A DNA stretch of 11,218 nucleotides from an uncultured Clostridia bacterium (lineage in GTDB: Bacteria > Bacillota > Clostridia > Christensenellales > Aristaeellaceae), in the NCBI GenBank assembly GCA_934632155.1, contig CAKTXZ010000032.1, positions 1 through 11,218 on the forward strand. Direction: 5' to 3'. Shown one piece after another: positions 1 through 7,097 of this stretch. The position numbers and the translations under genes were made by a program. Positions within the stretch are counted from its first letter, which is position 1; the number at the start of each line of letters is the position of its first letter. The notes under the pieces are model-generated. The model was not told where the DNA came from. It ran no database searches and saw nothing but the letters and a program-made list of their open reading frames with translations.

Positions 1-1695
1 GTTGGTGGTCGGATAGGCGGAAATGCCGTTGGTCAGGGCGTCCCAGATTGTCTGGCCGCTGGTCTCCACCAGCATCATGTTGTTGTCGAAGGGAAGCACC
101 GAGGCGACCTCCCGAATAGAGATCTCTCCCGCGTCCAGCTTGGCCCGGATGCCGCCGCCGTTGACGATACACAGCTGGGCTCCGTCCGGCTCAAAGTAGC
201 TGAGCAGCGCGTCGGTCACCAGATTGGCAATGGGCGAATTCTGGCAGCGCACCAGCTCGGAGGACCATTCCAGATTATCCTGAAGATAGCCGATGGTCAC
301 ATCCAGCGCCGCGTCCACCTGAGCGTTATAGCCGTCCACCAGCGCCCTGATCGCCTCGTCCTGAGCGTAAGCCTCGGTGAGGAACAGCTGGTTGTAGACA
401 TAACCGGTAATTTTTCCATCGTAAACGCATACGTTGATCTGCGTCAGAGCCTCTCCGTGCTTGCCGGGGTTGACCAGATACTGGTTGTCTCCCAGAATGG
501 TGGGACGGCCCGCGATATCGTTGCCGCCGCCGATGGAAATGCCGATATCCTTCTGGGACTCCACCAGGGCGCCGTTCTTGGAATGCAGGTGCGACAGCGC
601 CACGATCAGATCGCAGCCCTCCTGCTCCTTCAGCGTCGCCACCACTTCGCCCGCTTTTTCCAGATCATCGTCCCATGTGATGTCCACCGTATTGGCGTAG
701 AGCGTCGTCGCGGCGCTTTCGTCATCGGTGACGCCCAAAATACCGATCCTGATCCCCGCAGCCTCCTTGATGACGTAAGCTCCAAAGGGCAGGCCGGGGT
801 CGTCCGCCGGGGCGTGGCCCGCCTTATAGCGGGTGTTGGCGGAGAGCATGGCGTACCGCGCCTCTCCCGCCAGGCGCAGGAGGTTCTCGAAGGAATAGTC
901 GAAATCGTGGTTTCCCAGCACCGTGGCGTCCAGACCTAAAGCGCCCAAAGCTGCCACCGACACATCCCCGAGGGTGATGTTGGCCAGCGTGGTGTTGTAG
1001 GGGGAATCGCCGCCGTCCACATACAGGACGTTTTCCGCCCCCAGCTCGCGGCGGGTTTCATCCAGAATGGTCTTGATCCGAGCCACGGAGCCGATCTGGA
1101 AACGGCCGTCGGAGGAGGTATAGGGGATGTAATTGCCATGAATATCCGAGGTGGCGAATATGGCGGCAAGCTGCAGCCTGTCCGCCACCTGAGCGGTCAT
1201 GGCCTCCGCCAATTCCACGGTGAGCGGCTCATTGGTCAGCTGCTCCTGAACGAACACCCCATCGGCCAAAGCCAGCGCCAGATGATCCACCGGCAGATCC
1301 GCGCCGTAGAGCCCCTTGGCGATGGCCAACGCAAACGCCTCGCCGGTCATCGGCCGGCTGGGACGGAAGGAAAGGCCGTCGCTGTCCAGCGCCATGAGCC
1401 CCGCGTTGATCACCGCTTCGATCTGGGGCTGAGCTTCAAAGGTCACGCAGTCCTTGGCCGCGGCAATCACATTGGCTGTGGCGATGGCTCCGTTCGAGGC
1501 GGTGTAGCCCAGATTCTTGGGGGTGGTTTCAAACGCAGGGATTGCCAGCGGATGAACGTCCGCCAGCGCGAAAAGCTCATCCAGCATCACCGCCGCCTGA
1601 AGGCGGGTGAGGATCGCTCCCTCCCCCAAGGCGGGGGATACGAGGACGGTCAGGGCAAGCAACAGGGTCAGGAGCAAGGCAAGCCGTTTTTTCAT
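1..1695 (-). CDS. SLH-like/5'-nucleotidase (UshA-type metallophosphatase), exported, C-terminus cut by window edge
   Basis: The frame is open for 565 codons from ATG 1695 to the window edge. AGGAGG lies 9 nt before the ATG and is followed by a Sec signal peptide (residues 1-24, ending SPALG). Residues about 27-165 resemble S-layer-homology repeats (TRLQAA, then FRPSRPMTGEAF), suggesting attachment to the cell wall. The metallophosphatase domain follows: D184-x-H186, D230 in VDGGD, N262-H263-D264, and H369 in SHLH. The C-terminal nucleotidase domain has NGGGIR at 512-517. Such enzymes hydrolyse extracellular nucleotides or related phosphate esters to release nucleosides and phosphate. Oddly, the usual GGH-x-H/Q metal motif reads GGGND (389-393), so one normally essential histidine is missing. 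The substrate is therefore uncertain and activity may be altered. An in-frame ATG at 1857 exists but has no signal peptide behind it and is less likely. The family call is secure; function is moderate. Confidence 0.9.
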   Translation of the reverse strand, partial: MKKRLALLLTLLLALTVLVSPALGEGAILTRLQAAVMLDELFALADVHPLAIPAFETTPKNLGYTASNGAIATANVIAAAKDCVTFEAQPQIEAVINAGLMALDSDGLSFRPSRPMTGEAFALAIAKGLYGADLPVDHLALALADGVFVQEQLTNEPLTVELAEAMTAQVADRLQLAAIFATSDIHGNYIPYTSSDGRFQIGSVARIKTILDETRRELGAENVLYVDGGDSPYNTTLANITLGDVSVAALGALGLDATVLGNHDFDYSFENLLRLAGEARYAMLSANTRYKAGHAPADDPGLPFGAYVIKEAAGIRIGILGVTDDESAATTLYANTVDITWDDDLEKAGEVVATLKEQEGCDLIVALSHLHSKNGALVESQKDIGISIGGGNDIAGRPTILGDNQYLVNPGKHGEALTQINVCVYDGKITGYVYNQLFLTEAYAQDEAIRALVDGYNAQVDAALDVTIGYLQDNLEWSSELVRCQNSPIANLVTDALLSYFEPDGAQLCIVNGGGIRAKLDAGEISIREVASVLPFDNNMMLVETSGQTIWDALTNGISAYPTTN

Positions 1696-1752
1696 ACAGG
1701 TTTTCCTCCTATCTGAATGTTGTTGCGGTGAAAGATCATGAAAGCGATGCTT

Positions 1753-1791
1753 CACGACGGAGGTCCGGAGCGCCCGCCCTGTGCCGTCGTG
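1753..1791. repeat. Inverted repeat between the nucleotidase and oppF
   Basis: Perfect 8-bp arms (CACGACGG at 1753-1760, CCGTCGTG at 1784-1791) flank a 23-nt GC-rich loop. Neither strand has a following T run, so this is not a standard terminator. The surrounding 178-bp gap (1696-1873) is GC-rich, and I see no convincing promoter for the nucleotidase in it. It may be expressed by read-through from the opp region. Confidence 0.4.
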
Positions 1792-1873
1792 CGGCCCGGC
1801 CAACCGGCCGCTCCACGGCGCTGCCGGAAAGCCGGAAGCCCTCAAGCCTCCGTCCATGCCGCCTTTGGTCGGC

Positions 1874-2886
1874 TCAGGGAGCGTTTTTTCCTTCATCAGC
1901 CAGATGGCAGACGACAAGATGACGAACGCCGTTGACGGTATGCTCCCTCAGCTCGGGGCGCTCCAGTTGGCAGCGCTCGGTGCAGCGGGGACACCTTGGA
2001 TGGAAGGCGCACCCTTTGGGCGGCTTGGCCGGCGAGGGGACGTCGCCCTGCAGGGGGACGCGTTTTTTCTTTTTCCGCACATCCGCCACGGGGATGGCGC
2101 TGAGCAGCGCCTGCGTATAGGGGTGCAGCGTGTTGGCGAACAGCTCCTCCGACGTTGTCAGCTCCACGATCCGCCCAAGATACATCACGGCGATCCGATC
2201 GGCCAGATACTCCACCACCGACAGGTCGTGGGTGATGAAAATGTAGGTCAGCCCATGCTCGTCCTTGAGCTTGTTGAGCAGCTTGAGCACCTGCGCCTGA
2301 ATGGATACATCCAGCGCGGAGACCGCCTCGTCGCAGATAATCAGCTCCGGATTGACCGAGAGCGCCCGCGCGATGCCGATGCGCTGGCGCTGCCACCCGA
2401 GAATTCGTTGGGATAGCGGGTCATATATTCCTGCGGCAGGTTGACGTCCTCCAGCAGCCCGGCAATCCGTTTGATGCGTTCCTGACGGTTCTTCATGCCG
2501 AACTTGATCAGCGGGTCCTCCAGCGAGCCGTAAATGGTGAACGCGGGGTTCAGGGAGGAATAGGGGTCCTGAAACACGATCTGGATTTTCTGGCGCGCGC
2601 CGTCCATCTCTCGCCGGGAAAGCCTGCGCAAATCCTTCCATCCGTCCTTAAACCGGTATTCCATGCTTCCGTCCGTCACTGGAACCAGCTGAAGAATGGA
2701 TTTTCCCAGCGTGGTTTTGCCGCAGCCGGATTCGCCCACCAGCCCCAGCGTTTCGCCCCGGTAAACGTCCAGATCCACGCCGTCCACCGCCCGGACGTGG
2801 CCGACCGTCCGCTTGATGACGCCCTTGCGGATGGGGAAATAGGTCTTGGCGTTTCTGACCCGCAGCAATACCTCTTTATTTTCCAT
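1874..2886 (-). pseudogene. oppF: Oligopeptide/dipeptide ABC transporter ATPase OppF, frameshifted
   Basis: This encodes the second ATPase of an Opp/Dpp-type peptide importer. The first frame starts at ATG 2886, 8 nt after GGGAGGG, and overlaps the oppD end by 11 bp. It carries Walker A (GESGCGKTT, residues 51-59), the Q-loop (FQDPYSSLNP, Q106) and the start of the signature (EFSGG, 161-165). At about 2391-2392 one base is missing (GG reads as G on the plus strand). The frame then runs into a serine/arginine-rich tail ending at 2341. The other frame continues the protein exactly: QRQRIGIARAL, Walker B (LIICDEAVSALD), the H-loop (ITHD), the HPY region and a Cys cluster (CAFHPRCPRC), ending at 1874. 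Restoring one base gives 337 aa, the normal OppF length. As written the gene makes an inactive 181-aa product. It is either a real pseudogene or a single-base sequencing error. Confidence 0.9.
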
Positions 2887-3484
2887 TTACGCTTCCCTCC
2901 CCGATATGAAAGCAGCGCGCATAGTGTCCCGAGGCGAGCCACCCCTCCTGCGGCATCTCCTCCTCGCAGCGCCTGGTCGCAAAGTCGCAGCGCGGGCAGA
3001 ACTGACAGCCCCTGGGCCTGCGGAAGGGATCGGGCGTCATGCCGCGGATCGGCTCCAGCTGCTGCTGCCGCCCCTTGCCCAGCACGGGGATGGAGTGAAG
3101 CAGCGCGCTGGTATAGGGATGGACGGGATTGGTAAAAATATCCTCCACGCTCCCGTACTCCACGATATTGCCCATATACATGACGGCCACATCATCCGCC
3201 ATCTCGGCGACAACGCCCATGTTGTGGGTAATCATCATGATGGCCGTCCCGTGCTCCCGCTTCAGGTCGTTCATCAGCTCGAAGATCTGCGCGCTGATGG
3301 TAACGTCCAGCGCGGTGGTCGGCTCGTCCGCCAGCAGGATCCTGGGGTCGCAGGACATGGCCATTGCGATCATCGCGCGCTGGCGCATGCCGCCGGAAAA
3401 CTGATGCGGGTATTCGCCATCCCGGATATCGGCCGCGGGAATGCCCATCGCCGCGAGGCCCCGGACCGACTCCCGCTTAAGCTC
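2876..3484 (-). pseudogene. oppD: Peptide ABC transporter ATPase OppD, N-terminal half missing
   Basis: Only the C-terminal part of an OppD/DppD ATPase is present. OppD-like sequence begins near 3484 (ELKRES, then MGIP). It continues with YPHQFSGGMRQR (signature), ILLADEPTTALD (Walker B), MITHN (H-loop), the HPYTSALL region and a cysteine cluster (CQFCPRC), ending with TAA at 2876-2878. Walker A, the Q-loop and about 150 N-terminal residues are absent, so it cannot bind ATP normally. The frame is open only to a stop at 3509-3511, and the bases just upstream of 3484 belong to nanE in another frame. Translation could at best start at ATG 3448 and give 190 aa. It is read into oppF with an 11-bp overlap. 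No opp permease or binding-protein gene remains in the window, which fits loss of a larger segment at the junction. Confidence 0.9.
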
Positions 3485-3617
3485 CCGCCTGCCTGGCCGC
3501 GCGGGCCATCAGCGGCATGACGGAGCACTCCCGGTCATAGAGCGGTTCGCCCGGCGTCGCCTGACAGGAGACGATCACCGTGCCCTTCATCAGCGCAAAC
3601 AACGCTTCCTTTGTCAT
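3477..3617 (-). pseudogene. nanE: N-acylglucosamine-6-phosphate 2-epimerase NanE, N-terminal 46 codons only
   Basis: NanE converts ManNAc-6-P to GlcNAc-6-P in sialic acid catabolism and is usually about 220-235 aa. Here an ATG at 3617, with AAGGGGA upstream and 13 bp after the esterase stop, begins a 46-codon frame. It carries the NanE N-terminal hallmark GTVIVSCQATPGEPLYD, and the helix ARAARQAGA, which normally leads into the first TIM-barrel strand. It then meets TAA at 3477-3479 and the sequence becomes oppD. The rest of the barrel and all catalytic residues are missing. The match is to a short but very characteristic stretch, and the position at the end of a nanA operon supports it. The fragment is too short for the usual gene-calling size limits. 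Confidence 0.88.
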
Positions 3618-3630
3618 TCTCTCATTCCCC

Positions 3631-4287
3631 TTACAGCGCTTGCAAAAACAGCCCGAGCTTTCTGGCCAGCAGCGCGTGCCCTTGATCGCTGGGGTGAAGG
3701 CCGTCGGGCAAAAGCAGCGCCCGGCAGCGCGCGTTTTCCGGCTGGATGCCGCTGACGGCGTACAGATCCAGCACCGGCAGGGCGTAATGCTGCGCCGTTT
3801 CCAGCAGGATGTCCCGATAGACGGACAGCGGCGCGACGCTCAGCGGCTTGCGTCCGTCCCCGCGGGGATCGTTCTCGTTGTCCCGGTGCAGGGGCGAGAG
3901 GATCACAACCGGCTTGCCCGCATAGCGCGTCAGCAGCCCGTCCATCAGGCAGTGGCACGCCCCCCAGAAGGTGAAGGGAGTTCGGTCGGCGGGCACGCCC
4001 AGCGGCGCGTCCCCGTGGCCATAGTCGTTCGTTCCGCCAAAGACCACCACCGCGTCGGCGTTTTCATCCATCTCGGCCATGCGCATGCAGAAATCCCGAT
4101 CGTGGGGCTCGTTGGTCATCACGGTCTGCCGAGCGATCCGCGATCCGCTCACGCCGTAATTATTGGCGCGCAGAAGCCCGAATTCACGCGCCAGAACGTC
4201 CGTATACCGGTTGCCCTCGCAGCTTGCGCCCACGCCTTCCGTGATGCTGTCGCCCAGAAAATTAACGATCGCTCCGTTCAGCTTCAT
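3631..4287 (-). CDS. SGNH/GDSL-type esterase, possible sialate O-acetylesterase
   Basis: This 218-aa protein has all four SGNH hydrolase blocks: GDSIT with nucleophile Ser14, GVSGSR with Gly48, GGTND with Asn87, and DGLHPSDQGH with Asp195 and His198. There is no signal peptide, so it acts in the cytoplasm. Family members hydrolyse ester bonds, typically of acetylated sugars or lipids. Its place between nanA (12 bp upstream) and nanE (13 bp downstream) suggests removal of O-acetyl groups from imported sialic acids before NanA acts, but that substrate is inference from context. The ATG at 4287 follows GAGGTG, which overlaps the nanA stop, so translation is probably coupled. It is not obviously the larger NanS family of E. 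coli. Confidence 0.87.
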   Translation of the reverse strand: MKLNGAIVNFLGDSITEGVGASCEGNRYTDVLAREFGLLRANNYGVSGSRIARQTVMTNEPHDRDFCMRMAEMDENADAVVVFGGTNDYGHGDAPLGVPADRTPFTFWGACHCLMDGLLTRYAGKPVVILSPLHRDNENDPRGDGRKPLSVAPLSVYRDILLETAQHYALPVLDLYAVSGIQPENARCRALLLPDGLHPSDQGHALLARKLGLFLQAL

Positions 4288-4299
4288 TTTTCCGTCACC

Positions 4300-5217
4300 T
4301 CAGGTATATTTTTTGATCGCATCGTCGATCATCTGGGCGCAGGCGTGCACCTGAACCATATCCTCCGGCTCCAGATTGGGCATTGGGGGACGCACGCCGC
4401 CCAGAGGCAGCCCCTCGCGCAGCTCGATGATTTTCTTGATCGCCGCGTACAGGTTGCCGCGGCAGGCACACATCGCCTCGATGAGCGCGTTCACCGAATG
4501 CTGGATGCGCGCGGCGGCGGCAAAATCATTTTCCCTGCACAGCGCGTCCATTTTCAGGAACAGCTCCGGCATCACCGCGTAGGTGCCGCCGATCCCGCCG
4601 TCCGCGCCGATGGCGCGCCCCGCCACAAACTGCTCGTCCGGCCCGTTGAAGAGAATGCACTCGCGTTCAAAGGCGCGCTTGAAAATATCAATATCATACG
4701 CGGGCATGGAGGAATTTTTAATGCCGACGACCCGGGGATTTTCCTGCATCAGCCTGGCCAGCTTGGGCGAGAGCGCGACGCCCGCCAGCTGCGGGATATT
4801 GTAAATGAAAAAATCCGTGCCGGGCGCCGCGCTGGAAATGTCGTTCCAGTACCGGGCGATGGCCGCGTCCGGCAGGTGGAAATAGATGGGCGGGATGCTG
4901 GCGATGGCGTCCACGCCCAGAGCCTCGGCGTGTCTGGCCAGCTGGCAGCTCTCCTGCGTGTTATTGCAGGCCACATGGGCGATGATCGTACACTGGCCGC
5001 CTACCTCCTGCATCACAGCCTCCAGCGTGCGCATCCTTTCCTCCTTTTTCAGATAGATGCACTCCCCGGAGGAGCCCCCGACATACAGGCCCTTCACGCC
5101 CTTGTCCACCAGATACCGGGCCAGACGGCGCGTGCGCGTTTCGCTCACACCCCCCTGATCGTCGTAGCAGGCGTAAAACGCCGGGAAAACGCCCCTGTAC
5201 TTGTCTAAGCTGCCCAT
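4300..5217 (-). CDS. nanA: N-acetylneuraminate lyase
   Basis: NanA splits N-acetylneuraminate into N-acetylmannosamine and pyruvate through a Schiff base. The 305-aa protein (E. coli NanA has 297) belongs to the DHDPS/NAL class I aldolase family. Seen here are GGSSGE (47-52, pyruvate carboxylate binding), Tyr139 in IYNIPQLAGV, Schiff-base Lys167 in VVGIKNSS, and the sialic-acid-type signature GPDEQF followed by GADGGIGGTY (204-213). The IYNIP-x-L-x-GV and DE/GADGGIG motifs favour sialate lyase over dihydrodipicolinate synthase. Compared with E. coli, Thr48 is Ser and Ser208 is Gly211, so sugar-chain contacts may differ. I chose ATG 5217 because GAGGAGG lies 8 nt upstream. An in-frame ATG at 5238 would place that Shine-Dalgarno inside the gene. 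It lies 49 bp after the permease and just before the esterase and nanE. Confidence 0.92.
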   Translation of the reverse strand: MGSLDKYRGVFPAFYACYDDQGGVSETRTRRLARYLVDKGVKGLYVGGSSGECIYLKKEERMRTLEAVMQEVGGQCTIIAHVACNNTQESCQLARHAEALGVDAIASIPPIYFHLPDAAIARYWNDISSAAPGTDFFIYNIPQLAGVALSPKLARLMQENPRVVGIKNSSMPAYDIDIFKRAFERECILFNGPDEQFVAGRAIGADGGIGGTYAVMPELFLKMDALCRENDFAAAARIQHSVNALIEAMCACRGNLYAAIKKIIELREGLPLGGVRPPMPNLEPEDMVQVHACAQMIDDAIKKYT

Positions 5218-5266
5218 GATAAAGTCCTCCTCATTCATGATCGATGATTGAAAACGGCGGCTCTCC

Positions 5267-6100
5267 TCAGCCCTTGACCGCGCCCATGGTGATGCCGCGG
5301 GTGAAGTATTTCTGGAAGGCGAGGAACACGGCGATGATCGGCACGCTGGCCAGCGTCGCGCCCGCCATAATCAGGCCGAAATCCGTGCTGGCCTCGCCCT
5401 GCATCTTGGCAATGCCCAGAGAAATGGTGAGCTTACGCTGGGAGTTGAGCATGATCAATTGCAGGAAATAATCGTTCCATGCGGTGATAAAGGTAAAAAT
5501 TGCCAGCGCGCCCACGCCGGGCTTAATCATGGGAAACACGATGTCCACGAACGTGCGCGCCTCCTCGGCCCCGTCGATGCGCGCCGCCTCCAGCATTTCG
5601 TTGGGGATGTTTTCGGAGAACTGCTTCATCAGGAACACGCCGAAGGGCCAGCCCACGGTGGGCAGAATCACCGACCAGAGGGTGTTGTGCAGGCGCAGCC
5701 ATGCCATCTCCTTGAGCAGCGGGATCATGATGACCTGCTTGGGCAGCGCCATGGCGCAGACAAACATGCTGAAAATCACGCCGCGCCCCACAAAGCGCTT
5801 TTTGGCCAGCGCGTAGCCGCCCATCGCGCCGCACAGGCAGGTAAGCAGCATGGCCATGCCGCAGATGAACACCGTGTTGAGCAGCCACGTCCACGCGGGC
5901 TTGGTGAACAGCTTGATATAATTGGCCGGCGTTGGAATGGCGGGAAAAAAGGAAGGTACGCGGGCGTTAATTTCTTTCGCTCCCTTCAGGGAGCCCGTGA
6001 CGATCCAGTACAGCGGGAACAGCATGAGCAGCGCCAGTACGATCAGAAGTGCGACGCTCACAACTCGATAAACTGTTATTTTGTGTACACTGTGATCCAT
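5267..6100 (-). CDS. CUT1 carbohydrate ABC transporter permease (MalG/SatC type)
   Basis: This 277-aa inner-membrane permease has six predicted membrane segments (about 11-34, 72-94, 107-127, 137-158, 196-217, 242-262). It has the EAA loop that docks on the ATPase (EAARIDGAEEARTF from residue 171, with PMIKPG after it) and the usual MalG-type C-terminus (FQKYFTRGITMGAVKG). With the permease encoded just upstream (16-bp gap) it would form the channel of a sugar importer. Being in one operon with nanA and a nanE remnant, the likely cargo is sialic acid, as in the pneumococcal SatABC system. The ATG at 6100 has only a modest Shine-Dalgarno (AAGGG, or GAGGGGG further off). Confidence 0.92.
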   Translation of the reverse strand: MDHSVHKITVYRVVSVALLIVLALLMLFPLYWIVTGSLKGAKEINARVPSFFPAIPTPANYIKLFTKPAWTWLLNTVFICGMAMLLTCLCGAMGGYALAKKRFVGRGVIFSMFVCAMALPKQVIMIPLLKEMAWLRLHNTLWSVILPTVGWPFGVFLMKQFSENIPNEMLEAARIDGAEEARTFVDIVFPMIKPGVGALAIFTFITAWNDYFLQLIMLNSQRKLTISLGIAKMQGEASTDFGLIMAGATLASVPIIAVFLAFQKYFTRGITMGAVKG

Positions 6101-6116
6101 GATTGCCCTTGCCCCC

Positions 6117-7022
6117 TCAATTTCCGGATTTGGCCAGGCGGAACTGGGCCGCGCTGAACAGCGCGATGATCGCCGCCAGGATGATCCCCATGGCGCAGCC
6201 GTAGCCGAAGTCGTTGAGCTTAACCGCGTTATGATAGATATAATACATGATGGTCAGCGTCGAGTCCCGCGGTCCGCCGGAGGTCAGCAGGTCGATCAGC
6301 GCGAAGCACTGGAAGGAATTGATGGTGGTGATGATCAGGATATAGAGGGTGGTGGGCATGACCTGCGGCCACTTGATGCGCCAGAAGGTCTGCAAATTCG
6401 TCGCCCCGTCCACCTGCGCCGCCTCCACCAGCGAAGGATCCACGTTGCTCAGCGCCGCTACGTACAGCACGATGGGCTGGCCGATGGAGGTGGTGAGCAG
6501 GATGGTGATGATGCAGCCCAGCGCCGTGTCCACGCTGCCCAGCCAGTTCATGTTCCTGCTGATGAGGCCCAGCGCTGTGAGCACATAGTTGAGCAGGCCA
6601 TAGTAGGGGTTGAACATCCACTTCCATACCACCGTCACCGCCACCGAGCCCGTGACCACCGGCAGATAAAACACGCAGCGGAAAAAGGAGGTGTGAAGCT
6701 GCCGCATCCGATAAATCGCGGAGGCGACCCACAGCGAAAACAGGCATGTGAAGGGCACGCTGATGAGCACGATGACCAACGTGTTGACCAGCGATATGCC
6801 GAATTTCACATCCTGGAATATACGAACGTAATTATGCAGGCCCACGAAGGTGAACTCGGAGAGCGTGTAGCGGAACGTGCTGTTGAACAGGCACATCACC
6901 ATGGGAAAGACGACAAACCCCAGAAAAAAAACCAGAGCCGGCGCCATGAACAGATAGCCGGAGATATTTTCGCGCCTGCGCGTAGCGCGCAGGCTGCGGC
7001 TGATGCGAGCGGTATTTTGCAC
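6117..7022 (-). CDS. CUT1 carbohydrate ABC transporter permease (MalF/SatB type)
   Basis: This 301-aa permease is partner of the MalG-type protein. Six membrane segments are visible (about 22-45, 78-102, 112-133, 166-190, 222-242, 270-292), with a basic cytoplasmic N-terminus (RATRRR). The EAA loop begins at Glu200 (EAAQVDGATNLQTF) and is followed by a typical LTSGGP turn at 246-251. The start is GTG at 7022, with AGGAGGG 8-9 nt upstream. No ATG serves better. That Shine-Dalgarno can be paired by upstream sequence (see 7031-7051), so translation may be tuned separately from the binding-protein gene. Confidence 0.92.
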   Translation of the reverse strand: MQNTARISRSLRATRRRENISGYLFMAPALVFFLGFVVFPMVMCLFNSTFRYTLSEFTFVGLHNYVRIFQDVKFGISLVNTLVIVLISVPFTCLFSLWVASAIYRMRQLHTSFFRCVFYLPVVTGSVAVTVVWKWMFNPYYGLLNYVLTALGLISRNMNWLGSVDTALGCIITILLTTSIGQPIVLYVAALSNVDPSLVEAAQVDGATNLQTFWRIKWPQVMPTTLYILIITTINSFQCFALIDLLTSGGPRDSTLTIMYYIYHNAVKLNDFGYGCAMGIILAAIIALFSAAQFRLAKSGN

Positions 7023-7030
7023 GCGGCGTT

Positions 7031-7051
7031 CCCTCCTTTTTGGAAGGAGGG
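7031..7051 (-). promoter_or_regulatory. Hairpin that can hide the permease Shine-Dalgarno
   Basis: In the minus-strand mRNA, CCCTCCTT (plus positions 7051-7044) can pair with AAGGAGGG (7038-7031) over 8 bp with a 5-nt loop. This covers the whole Shine-Dalgarno of the GTG at 7022. The same CCCTCC is part of the 3' arm of the larger stem at 7046-7081, so the two structures exclude each other. Confidence 0.6.
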
Positions 7052-7081
7052 GCGCTCTGCCCTCAGGAAAAGCGCCCCTCC
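7046..7081 (-). other. Intercistronic 11-bp stem-loop after the binding-protein gene
   Basis: Perfect complementary arms GGAGGGGCGCT (7046-7056) and AGCGCCCCTCC (7071-7081) flank a 14-nt loop, 17 bp past the binding-protein stop codon. On the minus strand the stem is followed by TTCCAAAAAGG, not a U-tract, so full termination is unlikely. Such stems between malE-like and malF-like genes commonly protect the upstream mRNA and raise binding-protein output over permease output. That role is inference here. Confidence 0.7.
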
Positions 7082-7097
7082 CAATCGGACGGTCGGT

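Noticed and set aside
1696..1857. In-frame ATG at 1857 extending the nucleotidase by 54 residues
   Set aside because: It would bury a clear Sec signal peptide and an AGGAGG site inside the protein.
2876..3617. A deliberate NanE-OppD fusion protein
   Set aside because: The two parts are in different frames, with a TAA between them, so no single protein spans the junction.
3580..5208. A 542-codon plus-strand open frame opposite nanA and the esterase
   Set aside because: It is antisense to well-supported genes, with the same low-information composition, and it crosses the nanE start.
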